From Thalassobius sp050633445 (GTDB lineage Bacteria; Pseudomonadota; Alphaproteobacteria; Rhodobacterales; Rhodobacteraceae): 64,000 bases of DNA. The stretch is from contig JBOEGN010000032.1 in assembly GCA_050633445.1 (NCBI GenBank), positions 1 through 64,000 of the forward strand. The letters run 5' to 3'. The notes beneath the pieces are model-generated. The model did no database searches. It was given only the letters and a program-made list of their open reading frames with translations, and was not told where the DNA came from. A program made the position numbers and the translations under genes. Positions 34,254 to 42,679 of this stretch are shown piece after piece (position 1 is the stretch's first letter; each line of letters opens with the position of its first letter).

Positions 34254-36551
34254 CAGTTGTTCGTGTACAGTTTCCAGCAGATCGTTGAGCGAGAATGGTT
34301 TCGGCAAGAAAACAGAATTGCCAACAGGTTCAGCGCTATCGTCCAACGCGTCCTCGGCATAACCTGAGACAAAAACAACTCGTGTATTGGGCCGGAACTT
34401 TCGGGCTTGCCTTACCCAAGTCGGACCATCCATCCCCGGCATGATCACATCGCTGACAAACAGATCAACATGTAGCTGGCTGTCGCTCAGTAGGTCAATC
34501 GCCTCTTCGCCTGTTCCCGCCTCAATCACGGTATATCCTCGCAGCTTCAATGCCTGCGACGCAAAGGCACGAACTGGCACTTCGTCTTCGACTAAAAGAA
34601 CTACGCCTTCGTCGCGCTGTATCCCTGTTTTATTTTTAACTACAGGAGCTTGCAGCGGTTTTTCCGGCAACTTTTCTCGATGTGCGGGCAAGAGTATCGT
34701 AAAAACGGTTCCTTGACCCACGACACTGTCGATGAAGATAAACCCACCACTTTGTTTAATAATTCCGTAAGCCGTCGAAAGCCCCAGTCCAGTTCCCTCG
34801 CCGGTTCGTTTGGTGGTGTAGAAAGGCTCGAAAACTTTTTGCAGTTTGTCAGCGGGAATACCGCTCCCCTGATCCGAAACACGCACGCAAACATAGTCGC
34901 CAGGAGGTACAGCCGCCCGATCACGGCGCAGTTCTTTCTCAAGCGTTTCGCTGCTGGTTTCAATCCTGACCTCACCTCCGTCTGGCATCGCGTCGCGCGC
35001 GTTGACGACGAGGTTCATCAAAACCTGTTCGAGTTGTCGTTTGTCTGCCCGAACCGGCATCAAAATAGGATCGTGGCTGAGCGTCAGCGTCACCTTTTCA
35101 CTAACCAAGCGGTTCAGCAAATGCGTGAGATCAGAGAGCGTATCTCGAAGATCCAGAACTTCGGGCCGGAGGGTTTGTTTGCGCGAAAATGCAAGCAACT
35201 GCCCGACCAAGGCCGCCGCCCGGTTGGCGTTCTGTGAAATTTGCACCAGATCCGAAAAATCAGTGTCCTCTTGATCATGACGCAACAGCAACAGATCACA
35301 GTGCCCGGAAATAGCCGTCAGTAAATTGTTGAAATCATGAGCGACTCCGCCTGCCAACTGCCCAATTGCCTGCATTTTTTGGCTTTGCACGAACTGTGCC
35401 TCAAGACTTTTGAGCTCCGTTGCATCATGCAAAACTGCAACCAGAGCATGCTTGCCACCGGGCGTGGAAATTCTGCCCAAAGAGACCTGTAGAAAGACCT
35501 CGGCCTCGGTACTTTTGAGGCGCAAAAATTCGGATTTATTGAGGTATTTACCCAAGGATGCATCTGTCAACCAGTCGGTGATCGGGCGCCCCAAACCTTC
35601 TAGAATCCCTTGTAAAGTGTCCCCTTCGGTGGCGTCCAGATGCAGCAATTCTCGCGCCAAACGATTGGACTGGACGATGTGGCCGTCGTCTTCCAACCTC
35701 AATACCGCAACCGGCAACCGATCGAACGCAGACCATTCTGATTGATCTGGCGTTTCTGTCATCCGGATAGGAAGAAACACGAACTCACGTCGACCAGGAT
35801 GGGTCACGGTTTCAGCGACGGCACAAGGGTGCAAAGCATCGCCGTTCCTGGCCACACAGATCTGACCATGATCAGGAATGCCTTCGGGAAACACATCCAT
35901 CAGAGAACGCGCGCGATCGCCGACAAAATGACGCGCGGCATCGTTCATTGACAAGACTGCATTGCGACGCCCGATGGTGACCGTAGGCAAGCTTGGTCCG
36001 CGACCAGCGCGGATTGGTGTATCGCGGGTTTCCTCGACACGCCACGCAATCTCATTTTGGCCCAAAGCAGTTGCAATCAACCTTAGATGCCCGCGTCTGG
36101 TCGTAACTTCTTCGGTCGCCCCGCCGGTTTCGAACGCACGAATTTGCATGCGGGCCAATAGAGTGCCCGGATTTCCCATCAAATCCTTCAGTGCAAAAGC
36201 TAACGTTTGACCGTTCTCAGTTGGAATTCCCCTTTCGGCCGCCTTGTTGGAAAAGGTGATGCGCCCGATGTCGTCGGTGATGAAGCAAAAGCTGGTGTCG
36301 TTGGCCAAATAGGCGCCAATCACAGATCGATGTAAACGCTTGCGCTGATGCGCTCGAAAACAGATTGCACCGATAACCACGCCTGCCGAACACAGCCCGA
36401 CAGCGAGGGACAAAAGAACCTGACCGATTGCCCCTGGATCAACACGTGTCGACGCGAACGCGCAAAGTGCTGCGACGCCCAAAAGCCCCGCAACATGCCG
36501 TGCGCTTAACTGCCGGCCCAAACCCGGAGCGGTCTGTGCAGAAACGTTCAT
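34248..36551 (-). CDS. cckA: Hybrid sensor histidine kinase CckA
   Basis: A 767-aa membrane hybrid kinase at the top of the CckA-ChpT-CtrA phosphorelay, which in Rhodobacteraceae controls motility, gene transfer agents and quorum-linked traits. Two transmembrane helices lie at residues 19-36 and 42-66, then PAS-like regions (about 80-180 and 275-380). The HisKA motif GGVAHDFNNLL has the phospho-His at 405, and the HATPase domain has NLVVNARDAMPDGGEV and GTGLGLSTAYGI. A C-terminal receiver domain has the phospho-Asp at 701 in SDVIMPGMDG. The HDFNNLLTAI signature is characteristic of CckA. No chpT or ctrA is nearby. Codon use looks somewhat less GC-biased than average. Confidence 0.9.
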   Translation of the reverse strand: MNVSAQTAPGLGRQLSARHVAGLLGVAALCAFASTRVDPGAIGQVLLSLAVGLCSAGVVIGAICFRAHQRKRLHRSVIGAYLANDTSFCFITDDIGRITFSNKAAERGIPTENGQTLAFALKDLMGNPGTLLARMQIRAFETGGATEEVTTRRGHLRLIATALGQNEIAWRVEETRDTPIRAGRGPSLPTVTIGRRNAVLSMNDAARHFVGDRARSLMDVFPEGIPDHGQICVARNGDALHPCAVAETVTHPGRREFVFLPIRMTETPDQSEWSAFDRLPVAVLRLEDDGHIVQSNRLARELLHLDATEGDTLQGILEGLGRPITDWLTDASLGKYLNKSEFLRLKSTEAEVFLQVSLGRISTPGGKHALVAVLHDATELKSLEAQFVQSQKMQAIGQLAGGVAHDFNNLLTAISGHCDLLLLRHDQEDTDFSDLVQISQNANRAAALVGQLLAFSRKQTLRPEVLDLRDTLSDLTHLLNRLVSEKVTLTLSHDPILMPVRADKRQLEQVLMNLVVNARDAMPDGGEVRIETSSETLEKELRRDRAAVPPGDYVCVRVSDQGSGIPADKLQKVFEPFYTTKRTGEGTGLGLSTAYGIIKQSGGFIFIDSVVGQGTVFTILLPAHREKLPEKPLQAPVVKNKTGIQRDEGVVLLVEDEVPVRAFASQALKLRGYTVIEAGTGEEAIDLLSDSQLHVDLFVSDVIMPGMDGPTWVRQARKFRPNTRVVFVSGYAEDALDDSAEPVGNSVFLPKPFSLNDLLETVHEQLS

Positions 36552-36644
36552 TCAACCCGCCATTCGCTGATTCTTCGCTGCCCCAGTTTCGGTGCGCAAC
36601 GGTTAACCCACCCTTAATTCCAGAGCATTCCCTCAAGGGTAGAA

Positions 36645-37811
36645 TTATTCAGCAATTCGGGTCAAGCACGCGGCGAAAAATCCGTCATTTTGCAGACCCG
36701 GCATCCAGTCCTGCTGCCAGGACAGGCGCCAGGTCGGATGCTGTTCCAGAAATGCTGCGACACGGTGTTGGTTTTCAACCAGCAACACCGAACAAGTCGC
36801 ATAGACCAATGAACCACCAGGACCGACAAGCGACTGAGATGTATCCAGAATCTCATCCTGAGTGGCGTTCAAATCCGCCAATCCCTGGGGTGTCAGGCTC
36901 CACTTACTTTCGGGTGAACGACGCCAAGACCCGCTGCCCGAACACGGAGCATCGCACAGCACAACATCGAACGGAGCATGCCTGGACAATTCCGATGGCT
37001 CGAGTAGTTTGACAGAAACACCCGCGCGTTTTGCGCGGTCTGGCAGGTCCTTCAGGCGGCGAGGATTCGCGTCATGAGCGTAGAAACGCCCCTTGATCCG
37101 GCCCGCCATGGCCAGCGTTTTGCCGCCGCCACCTGCGCAATAGTCCAGAACCGACAGCCCGTCTTGCAACGCCATTCGATCCACCAGGGCCTGCGAACCA
37201 CCGTCCTGGAGCTCGACCAACCCCTCGCGATAAGGGGCGGAGTTGTTGATTTTACGAGGCCCCTGGGTGACGATCAAAGCCGTGTCAGAGATCGCAGCAG
37301 GCTCGGCGACGATAGCTTCGTCCGCCAGCAGTGCGATCGCCTGATCACGCGAAGTTTTACGCAGGTTCACTCGCAACATCACCGGCGCGCGGTGTTGCAA
37401 CGTCATGGCCACATCGGTCGCGTGATCCCCAAGGCTGTCTTTGAACTCTGTGATCACCCAATCAGGCAGGTTCATCGCCTCGTCATCCGTCGGCAAGTGC
37501 GAGGATTGCTCGGCCTCTGTCAACGGCGCGGGCGCGTGGCCTTCTCCGGTGAAAAACTCGGCAGGATCCTGATCGGCAGCACGCACGGCGCCCACCATCA
37601 GCCCACGGCCCGTTTCCACCCCGCCAAGGGCCGCATAGGACCGCCGACAGCGCAGTGCGTCAAACACATGATCGCGGATTGCGGCCCGGTCCTTGGACCC
37701 TGCATACCGCGAACGCCGCGCCCAGCCGGTCAGAACCTTTTCAGCAGGTGCGCCGTCAAGGATCTGGTCCAGCAACTCGGCCGCAGCCTGAAGTCGTGCC
37801 GCAGGGGTCAT
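36645..37811 (-). CDS. RsmB/NOL1-type RNA m5C methyltransferase
   Basis: A 388-aa SAM-dependent cytosine-C5 methyltransferase of the RsmB/Sun type, probably acting on 16S rRNA. The N-terminal helical (NusB-like) region is shortened. The catalytic core has VLDYCAGGGGKTLAMAGRI (SAM site), DAPCSGSGSWRRSPESKW (motif IV with the first Cys) and VYATCSVLLVENQHRV (motif VI with the second Cys). Upstream of the core is RVNLRKTSRDQAIALL. It lies 6 bases after guaB on the same strand and so is probably co-transcribed. It could also be RsmF-like; the exact target is unproven. Confidence 0.9.
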   Translation of the reverse strand: MTPAARLQAAAELLDQILDGAPAEKVLTGWARRSRYAGSKDRAAIRDHVFDALRCRRSYAALGGVETGRGLMVGAVRAADQDPAEFFTGEGHAPAPLTEAEQSSHLPTDDEAMNLPDWVITEFKDSLGDHATDVAMTLQHRAPVMLRVNLRKTSRDQAIALLADEAIVAEPAAISDTALIVTQGPRKINNSAPYREGLVELQDGGSQALVDRMALQDGLSVLDYCAGGGGKTLAMAGRIKGRFYAHDANPRRLKDLPDRAKRAGVSVKLLEPSELSRHAPFDVVLCDAPCSGSGSWRRSPESKWSLTPQGLADLNATQDEILDTSQSLVGPGGSLVYATCSVLLVENQHRVAAFLEQHPTWRLSWQQDWMPGLQNDGFFAACLTRIAE

Positions 37812-37817
37812 GCGCGA

Positions 37818-39266
37818 TCAACCAACCCTGTAGTTCGGGCTTTCGCGGGTGATCTGAACGTCATGCACATGGCTTTCCTTCAGTCCCGCGCCGGTGATTT
37901 TGACGAAGTTAGAGTTCTTACGCATCTCTTCGACGGTGGCATTCCCGGTATAGCCCATGGCCGCACGCAGACCGCCCACCAGTTGGTGGATCACGGTGCC
38001 TGCCGGGCCTTTGTAGGGCACCTGACCTTCGATCCCTTCGGGCACCAGCTTGTCGCTGGCCGCGTCTTTCTGGAAATAGCGATCAGCCGAGCCGCGCGCC
38101 ATCGCGCCCAACGATCCCATGCCACGATAGGATTTGAACGAGCGCCCTTGATACAGGATCACCTCGCCCGGGCTTTCATCCGTGCCCGCAATCATGCTGC
38201 CAACCATGGCGCAGGACGCACCCGCCGCGATGGCCTTGGCGAAATCGCCCGAGAACTTGATGCCGCCGTCAGCGATCACCGGGGTGTCACCCGCCGCATC
38301 TGAACAATCCATGATCGCCGTCAGCTGAGGCACGCCCACTCCGGCCACCATCCGCGTGGTACAGATCGAGCCCGGCCCGATCCCCACCTTCACGGCGTCC
38401 GCGCCCGCATCAATCAGGGCTTTGGTTGCAGCGCCTGTGGCGACGTTGCCCGCGATCACCTGCACCTCGTTGGACAGGTTCTTGGCGCGGGTCACGGCCT
38501 CTAGCACACCTTCGGAATGGCCATGCGCTGTGTCCACCACCAGGATGTCCACACCGGCATCCACCAGCGCCTCAGAGCGTTCAAAGCCCGCCTCGCCCAC
38601 TCCGGTCGCCGCAGCCACGCGCAAACGACCCAACTGGTCCTTGCAGGCGGTTGGGTTCAACACGGCCATTTCGGTGTCTTTCAGCGTCAGCAGCCCGGTT
38701 AGCTTGCCCTTGCCATCATGCACCAGCAGCTTTTCGATCCGGCGCGCGCGCATCAGGCTTTTGGCCTCGTCCAGATCCGCAGGCTCGGCCAGCATCGCCA
38801 GATCATTCGAGGTCATCATCGCCGAAACCGGTACATCATCCGACTGCGCAAATCGCATGTCGCGGTTGGTCAGGATGCCCACGACCAGACCCTTGTCATC
38901 GACAACCGGAAAACCAGTGAAGTTATAGCGCTCGACCAAAGCCTTGGCGTCGGCCAGAGTCTGGTCGACCCGCAACGTCACCGGGTTGTAAACGATCCCG
39001 GATTCGAACCGCTTGACCCGGCGCACTTCGCGCGATTGCTGTTCTATGTTCAGGTTTTTGTGGATCACGCCCATGCCGCCTGCCTGCGCCATCGCAATCG
39101 CCATACGCGCTTCCGTGACCGTGTCCATCGCAGAACTCAGCAGCGGGATATTCAGCGCAATCGAACTGGTCACACGCGTACGCGTATCCGCGGTCGAGGG
39201 CAGAACGCTTGACGCAGCAGGAACCAGAAGAACATCATCGAAGGTTAAAGCCTCACGAATTTCCAT
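37818..39266 (-). CDS. guaB: Inosine-5'-monophosphate dehydrogenase
   Basis: A 482-aa enzyme that oxidises IMP to XMP, the committed step of GMP synthesis. N-terminal EALTFDDVLLVPAASSVLP, a CBS pair (residues 90-205), the active-site Cys loop GIGPGSICTTRMVAGVG, and the flap PEGIEGQVPYKGPAG. The start at ATG 39266 is preceded by CGGAG; a longer frame to 39302 lacks similarity. rsmB-like follows closely, and the ureohydrolase gene is divergent across 164 bases. Confidence 0.97.
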   Translation of the reverse strand: MEIREALTFDDVLLVPAASSVLPSTADTRTRVTSSIALNIPLLSSAMDTVTEARMAIAMAQAGGMGVIHKNLNIEQQSREVRRVKRFESGIVYNPVTLRVDQTLADAKALVERYNFTGFPVVDDKGLVVGILTNRDMRFAQSDDVPVSAMMTSNDLAMLAEPADLDEAKSLMRARRIEKLLVHDGKGKLTGLLTLKDTEMAVLNPTACKDQLGRLRVAAATGVGEAGFERSEALVDAGVDILVVDTAHGHSEGVLEAVTRAKNLSNEVQVIAGNVATGAATKALIDAGADAVKVGIGPGSICTTRMVAGVGVPQLTAIMDCSDAAGDTPVIADGGIKFSGDFAKAIAAGASCAMVGSMIAGTDESPGEVILYQGRSFKSYRGMGSLGAMARGSADRYFQKDAASDKLVPEGIEGQVPYKGPAGTVIHQLVGGLRAAMGYTGNATVEEMRKNSNFVKITGAGLKESHVHDVQITRESPNYRVG

Positions 39267-39430
39267 TTGGGACTCCGGAAAAAATGGGATCGGTGTTGGC
39301 ACGTCCCTATCTCATGCATCCGAGCGAAAGAAAAGCCCCAACTGACGGTTCCCGCCGGGATTATGCCGTTTGTCACGCTTGTTTGCGCCTGGCTCCCTTG
39401 CCATTCTGACCCCAACAGCAGGAGACCCTC

Positions 39431-40387
39431 ATGGCACATGGATACGAGAGCGGCAGACTGGACCTGCCATTTGTAGGAATCGCGACCTTCGGAAAACGCC
39501 CCTATCAGCACGATTGGGATCAGTTGGAGGCCGACGTTGCCATCATCGGCGCGCCCTATGATTTCGGCACGCAATGGCGCTCGGGCGCGCGGTTCGGGCC
39601 GCGTGCCGTGCGCGAGGCCTCGACCCTGTTCAGCTTCGGCCATGCCGGCGCCTATGATCACGAGGATGACGCCACCTACCTGCCCGGCTCGGTGCGGATC
39701 GTGGATATGGGCGACGCCGACATCGTCCACACGGACACCGAGGCCAGCCACGCCAATATCGAAACCGCTGTGCGCGCCGCCCTGAGCGCCGGCGCCCTGC
39801 CCGTCACCATCGGCGGAGATCACTCAATCAACATCCCCTGCATCCGCGCGTTCGACGATCAGGGGGATTTTCACGTGTTGCAAATCGACGCCCACCTGGA
39901 TTTCGTCGATGAACGCCACGGAGTCCGCCACGGCCATGGCAATCCCATGCGCCGCGCCGCTGAACAGCCCTACGTTACCGGCCTGACGCAGGTCGGCATC
40001 CGCAACGTCTCCTCCACCGCCCGCGAAGGGTACGAAGACGCGCGCAAAATGGGCTCCGACATCCTCTCGGTCCGCCAGGCCCGCAAGCTTGGCCCCGAAA
40101 CCCTGGCCGAGCGCATCCCCGCAAAAACACCAGTCTACATCACCTTGGATATCGACGCCTTCTGCCCCTCGATCGCACCGGGCACGGGCACCCCCAGCCA
40201 CGGCGGCTTCCTCTACTACGAGGTCCTCGAATTGCTGCAACAGGTCGCGCAAAACCACGACATCATCGGCATTGATCTGGTCGAGGTCGCCCCCGATTAC
40301 GACCCCACCGGCTCTACCGCCATCCTCGCCGCGCAAATCCTGCTCAACACGCTGGGCTTCATCTTCCACACCCGCGGATTTCGCTGA
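39431..40387 (+). CDS. speB: Agmatinase-family ureohydrolase
   Basis: A 318-aa binuclear manganese ureohydrolase, hydrolysing agmatine or another guanidino compound to urea and amine. Metal ligands are in TIGGDHSINIP (His), LQIDAHLDFVDE (Asp-His-Asp) and TLDIDAFCPSIAPGTGTP (Asp-x-Asp). In that last motif the usual DxDxxDP has Cys for the third Asp (codon at 40163), as discussed in the findings. GGAG lies before the ATG. It is divergent from guaB and followed after 166 bases by the RACo-type gene. Guanidinobutyrase or guanidine hydrolase activity cannot be excluded. Confidence 0.85.
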   Translation: MAHGYESGRLDLPFVGIATFGKRPYQHDWDQLEADVAIIGAPYDFGTQWRSGARFGPRAVREASTLFSFGHAGAYDHEDDATYLPGSVRIVDMGDADIVHTDTEASHANIETAVRAALSAGALPVTIGGDHSINIPCIRAFDDQGDFHVLQIDAHLDFVDERHGVRHGHGNPMRRAAEQPYVTGLTQVGIRNVSSTAREGYEDARKMGSDILSVRQARKLGPETLAERIPAKTPVYITLDIDAFCPSIAPGTGTPSHGGFLYYEVLELLQQVAQNHDIIGIDLVEVAPDYDPTGSTAILAAQILLNTLGFIFHTRGFR

Positions 40388-40391
40388 CCGC

Positions 40392-40433
40392 CTTCTTTGC
40401 TCACCAAATACTCCCGCCGGAGGCATCCCGCCC
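40392..40433 (-). repeat. Related 3'-end repeat, copy D (variant)
   Basis: Read on the minus strand: GGATGCCTCCGGCGGGAGTATTTGG, then TGAGCAAAGAAG (in outline). The CCTCCGGCGGG hairpin and the GGAGTATTTGG...AAGAAG tail resemble the A-C family but are not the same sequence. It lies 4 bases after the speB stop, in antisense to it. Confidence 0.5.
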
Positions 40434-40553
40434 GCGCCACCAACGCAGCGCCCGCTCATGACGCGCCACGTACGCCAAATGCCGTTTCCCGGCTTTCCTT
40501 CGGCTGCGCAGGCCCTATGATCCGCCGCAACGCGAACACCCAAGGCCTGACCA

Positions 40554-42587
40554 ATGACCGACCCTCTCGTCATCTTTACCCCCTCCGGCAAACGCGGCCG
40601 CTTTGCCGTCGGCACCCCCGTTCTGACCGCCGCCCGGCAACTGGGCGTGGATCTGGATTCGGTTTGTGGTGGGCGGGGCATCTGCTCGAAATGTCAGATC
40701 ACGCCCTCTTATGGTGAATTCCCCAAACACGGCGTCACGGTCCAGCAGAACGCCCTGTCCGAATGGAACGCGGTTGAACAACGCTATGACGACAAACGAG
40801 GCCTGACCAAAGGCCGCCGTCTGGGCTGTCAGGCCACGGTTCAGGGCGACATCGTGATCGACGTGCCCCCGGAATCCCAAGTTCACAAGCAAGTCATCCG
40901 CAAAGCCGCCAGCGCCCGCGCGATCACCATGGACCCGGCCACGCGGCTCTATTTCATCGAGGTTGCCGCGCCCGACATGCACGTCCCCACCGGCGATTTC
41001 GAACGTCTGAAGGCCGCGCTGCGCGATCAATGGGACATCACCGACCTGCGCGCCGATCTGTCGATCCTGGCCAAGCTGCAACCCACCCTGCGCAAGGGCA
41101 ACTGGCAGGTCACCGTCGCCCTGCATCACGATCACACCGGCACCGCCCCCCGTCTAATTGAACTCTGGCCCGGCCTGCATGACAGCGGCCTTTACGGACT
41201 GGCGATTGATCTGGGCTCGACCACCATCGCGGCGCATCTGTGCGATCTGCAAACCGGCGAGGTGATTGCCTCCTCTGGCCTGATGAACCCGCAGATACGC
41301 TTTGGCGAAGACCTGATGAGCCGCGTGTCCTATGCCATGATGAATCCCGGTGGCGATGCCGAGATGACCTCGGCCGTGCGCACCGCGCTGAACGATCTGG
41401 CGACGTCGCTATGCAGCGAGGCGCAGATTGATCCGGCCCTGCTGGTCGAGGCGACCTTTGTCTGTAATCCCGTCATGCACCACCTGCTGCTGGGCATTGA
41501 TCCGGTCGAGCTGGGCCAAGCGCCCTTTGCGCTGGCTTCCTCTGACAGTCTGTCCTTGCCCGCCACGCAGCTGGACCTGACAGCACTGAACCCGCGTGCG
41601 CAGGTCTATATTCTACCCTGTATCGCGGGCCATGTGGGCGCCGATGCTGCCGCAGTCGCTTTGTCCGAAGAACCCAACAAATCCAAAGACCTGGTGCTCG
41701 TTGTTGATGTGGGCACCAATGCGGAAATCCTGCTGGGCAATACCGAACGCGTACTGGCTTGTTCCTCGCCCACCGGCCCCGCCTTCGAGGGCGCACAGAT
41801 CAGCAGCGGCCAGCGCGCCGCCCCCGGTGCCATCGAACGGATCGAGATTGATCCCACCACCAAAGAGCCGCGTTTCCGCATCATCGGCGTGGACATGTGG
41901 TCGGACGATCCGGATTTCACGCAGGCCGCCGCCGCGACCGGCATCACCGGCATCTGCGGGTCTGGCATTATCGAGGCCGTCGCCGAAATGCGTATCGCGG
42001 GGCTGCTGGATCCTTCGGGGTTGATTGGCTCGGCTGAACAAACCGGCACCCAGCGCAACATCCCCGAGGGGCGCACCCATGCCTATGTCATTTGGGACGG
42101 TACCGCCGAGGGCGGCCCCCTGATCACCGTCACCCAGGGCGACATCCGCGCCATCCAGCTGGCCAAATCCGCTCTGTATGCTGGGGCGCGGTTGCTGATG
42201 GATGAAATGGGTGTCGACAAGGTGGATCGCGTGGTGCTGGCCGGCGCATTCGGCGCGCATATCAGCCCCAAACACGCGATGGTGCTGGGCATGATCCCTG
42301 ACGTCCCGCTGGACAAGGTGCAAAGCGCTGGCAACGCCGCTGGAACCGGCGCGCGGATCGCTCTGTGCAACATCGCCGCGCGAGCCGAGATCGAACAGAC
42401 CGTTTACCAGATCTCTAAGATCGAGACCGCGATTGAACCCCGTTTCCAGGAACATTTCGTCGCCGCCAACGCAATCCCCCATGCGACCGACCCCTTCCCC
42501 GAATTGGCGCAGGTCGTGACGCTGCCGCAGGTCAGCTTTAATGTCAAAGCTGACGGGGCGGGCGGGCGTCGCAGGCGGCGTCGTTAA
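40554..42587 (+). CDS. RACo-type corrinoid activation protein (2Fe-2S ferredoxin plus ASKHA ATPase, DUF4445)
   Basis: A 677-aa protein. The N-terminus is a [2Fe-2S] ferredoxin-like domain with Cys38, Cys44, Cys47 and Cys92 (VCGGRGICSKC... then LGC). After a linker, an ASKHA-fold (actin-like ATPase) domain begins near AIDLGSTTIAAHLCDLQTGE and includes VVDVGTNAEILLGN and VVLAGAFGAHISP. Such proteins use ATP to re-reduce inactive cob(II)alamin in corrinoid methyltransferases. The protein ends in six arginines. No methyltransferase or corrinoid protein is encoded nearby, so its partner is elsewhere. No signal peptide is seen. The start has only a weak ribosome site. Confidence 0.87.
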   Translation: MTDPLVIFTPSGKRGRFAVGTPVLTAARQLGVDLDSVCGGRGICSKCQITPSYGEFPKHGVTVQQNALSEWNAVEQRYDDKRGLTKGRRLGCQATVQGDIVIDVPPESQVHKQVIRKAASARAITMDPATRLYFIEVAAPDMHVPTGDFERLKAALRDQWDITDLRADLSILAKLQPTLRKGNWQVTVALHHDHTGTAPRLIELWPGLHDSGLYGLAIDLGSTTIAAHLCDLQTGEVIASSGLMNPQIRFGEDLMSRVSYAMMNPGGDAEMTSAVRTALNDLATSLCSEAQIDPALLVEATFVCNPVMHHLLLGIDPVELGQAPFALASSDSLSLPATQLDLTALNPRAQVYILPCIAGHVGADAAAVALSEEPNKSKDLVLVVDVGTNAEILLGNTERVLACSSPTGPAFEGAQISSGQRAAPGAIERIEIDPTTKEPRFRIIGVDMWSDDPDFTQAAAATGITGICGSGIIEAVAEMRIAGLLDPSGLIGSAEQTGTQRNIPEGRTHAYVIWDGTAEGGPLITVTQGDIRAIQLAKSALYAGARLLMDEMGVDKVDRVVLAGAFGAHISPKHAMVLGMIPDVPLDKVQSAGNAAGTGARIALCNIAARAEIEQTVYQISKIETAIEPRFQEHFVAANAIPHATDPFPELAQVVTLPQVSFNVKADGAGGRRRRRR

Positions 42588-42592
42588 TCAGT

Positions 42593-42604
42593 TAATTATA
42601 ATTA
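42593..42604. promoter_or_regulatory. AT-rich palindrome before the MFS gene
   Basis: TAATTATAATTA is a perfect 12-base palindrome in an AT-rich gap, about 75 bases before the MFS start, partly overlapping a direct repeat of GTTAAT (42583-42588 and 42591-42596). It may be an operator or part of a promoter; no regulator gene is adjacent. Confidence 0.4.
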
Positions 42605-42679
42605 CTACCGTAGTCCTAACGTCTGGCCCGCTTGTCCAAAACATGTTAGCGCAAAAATACACAACCCAGGATGCCTGCC

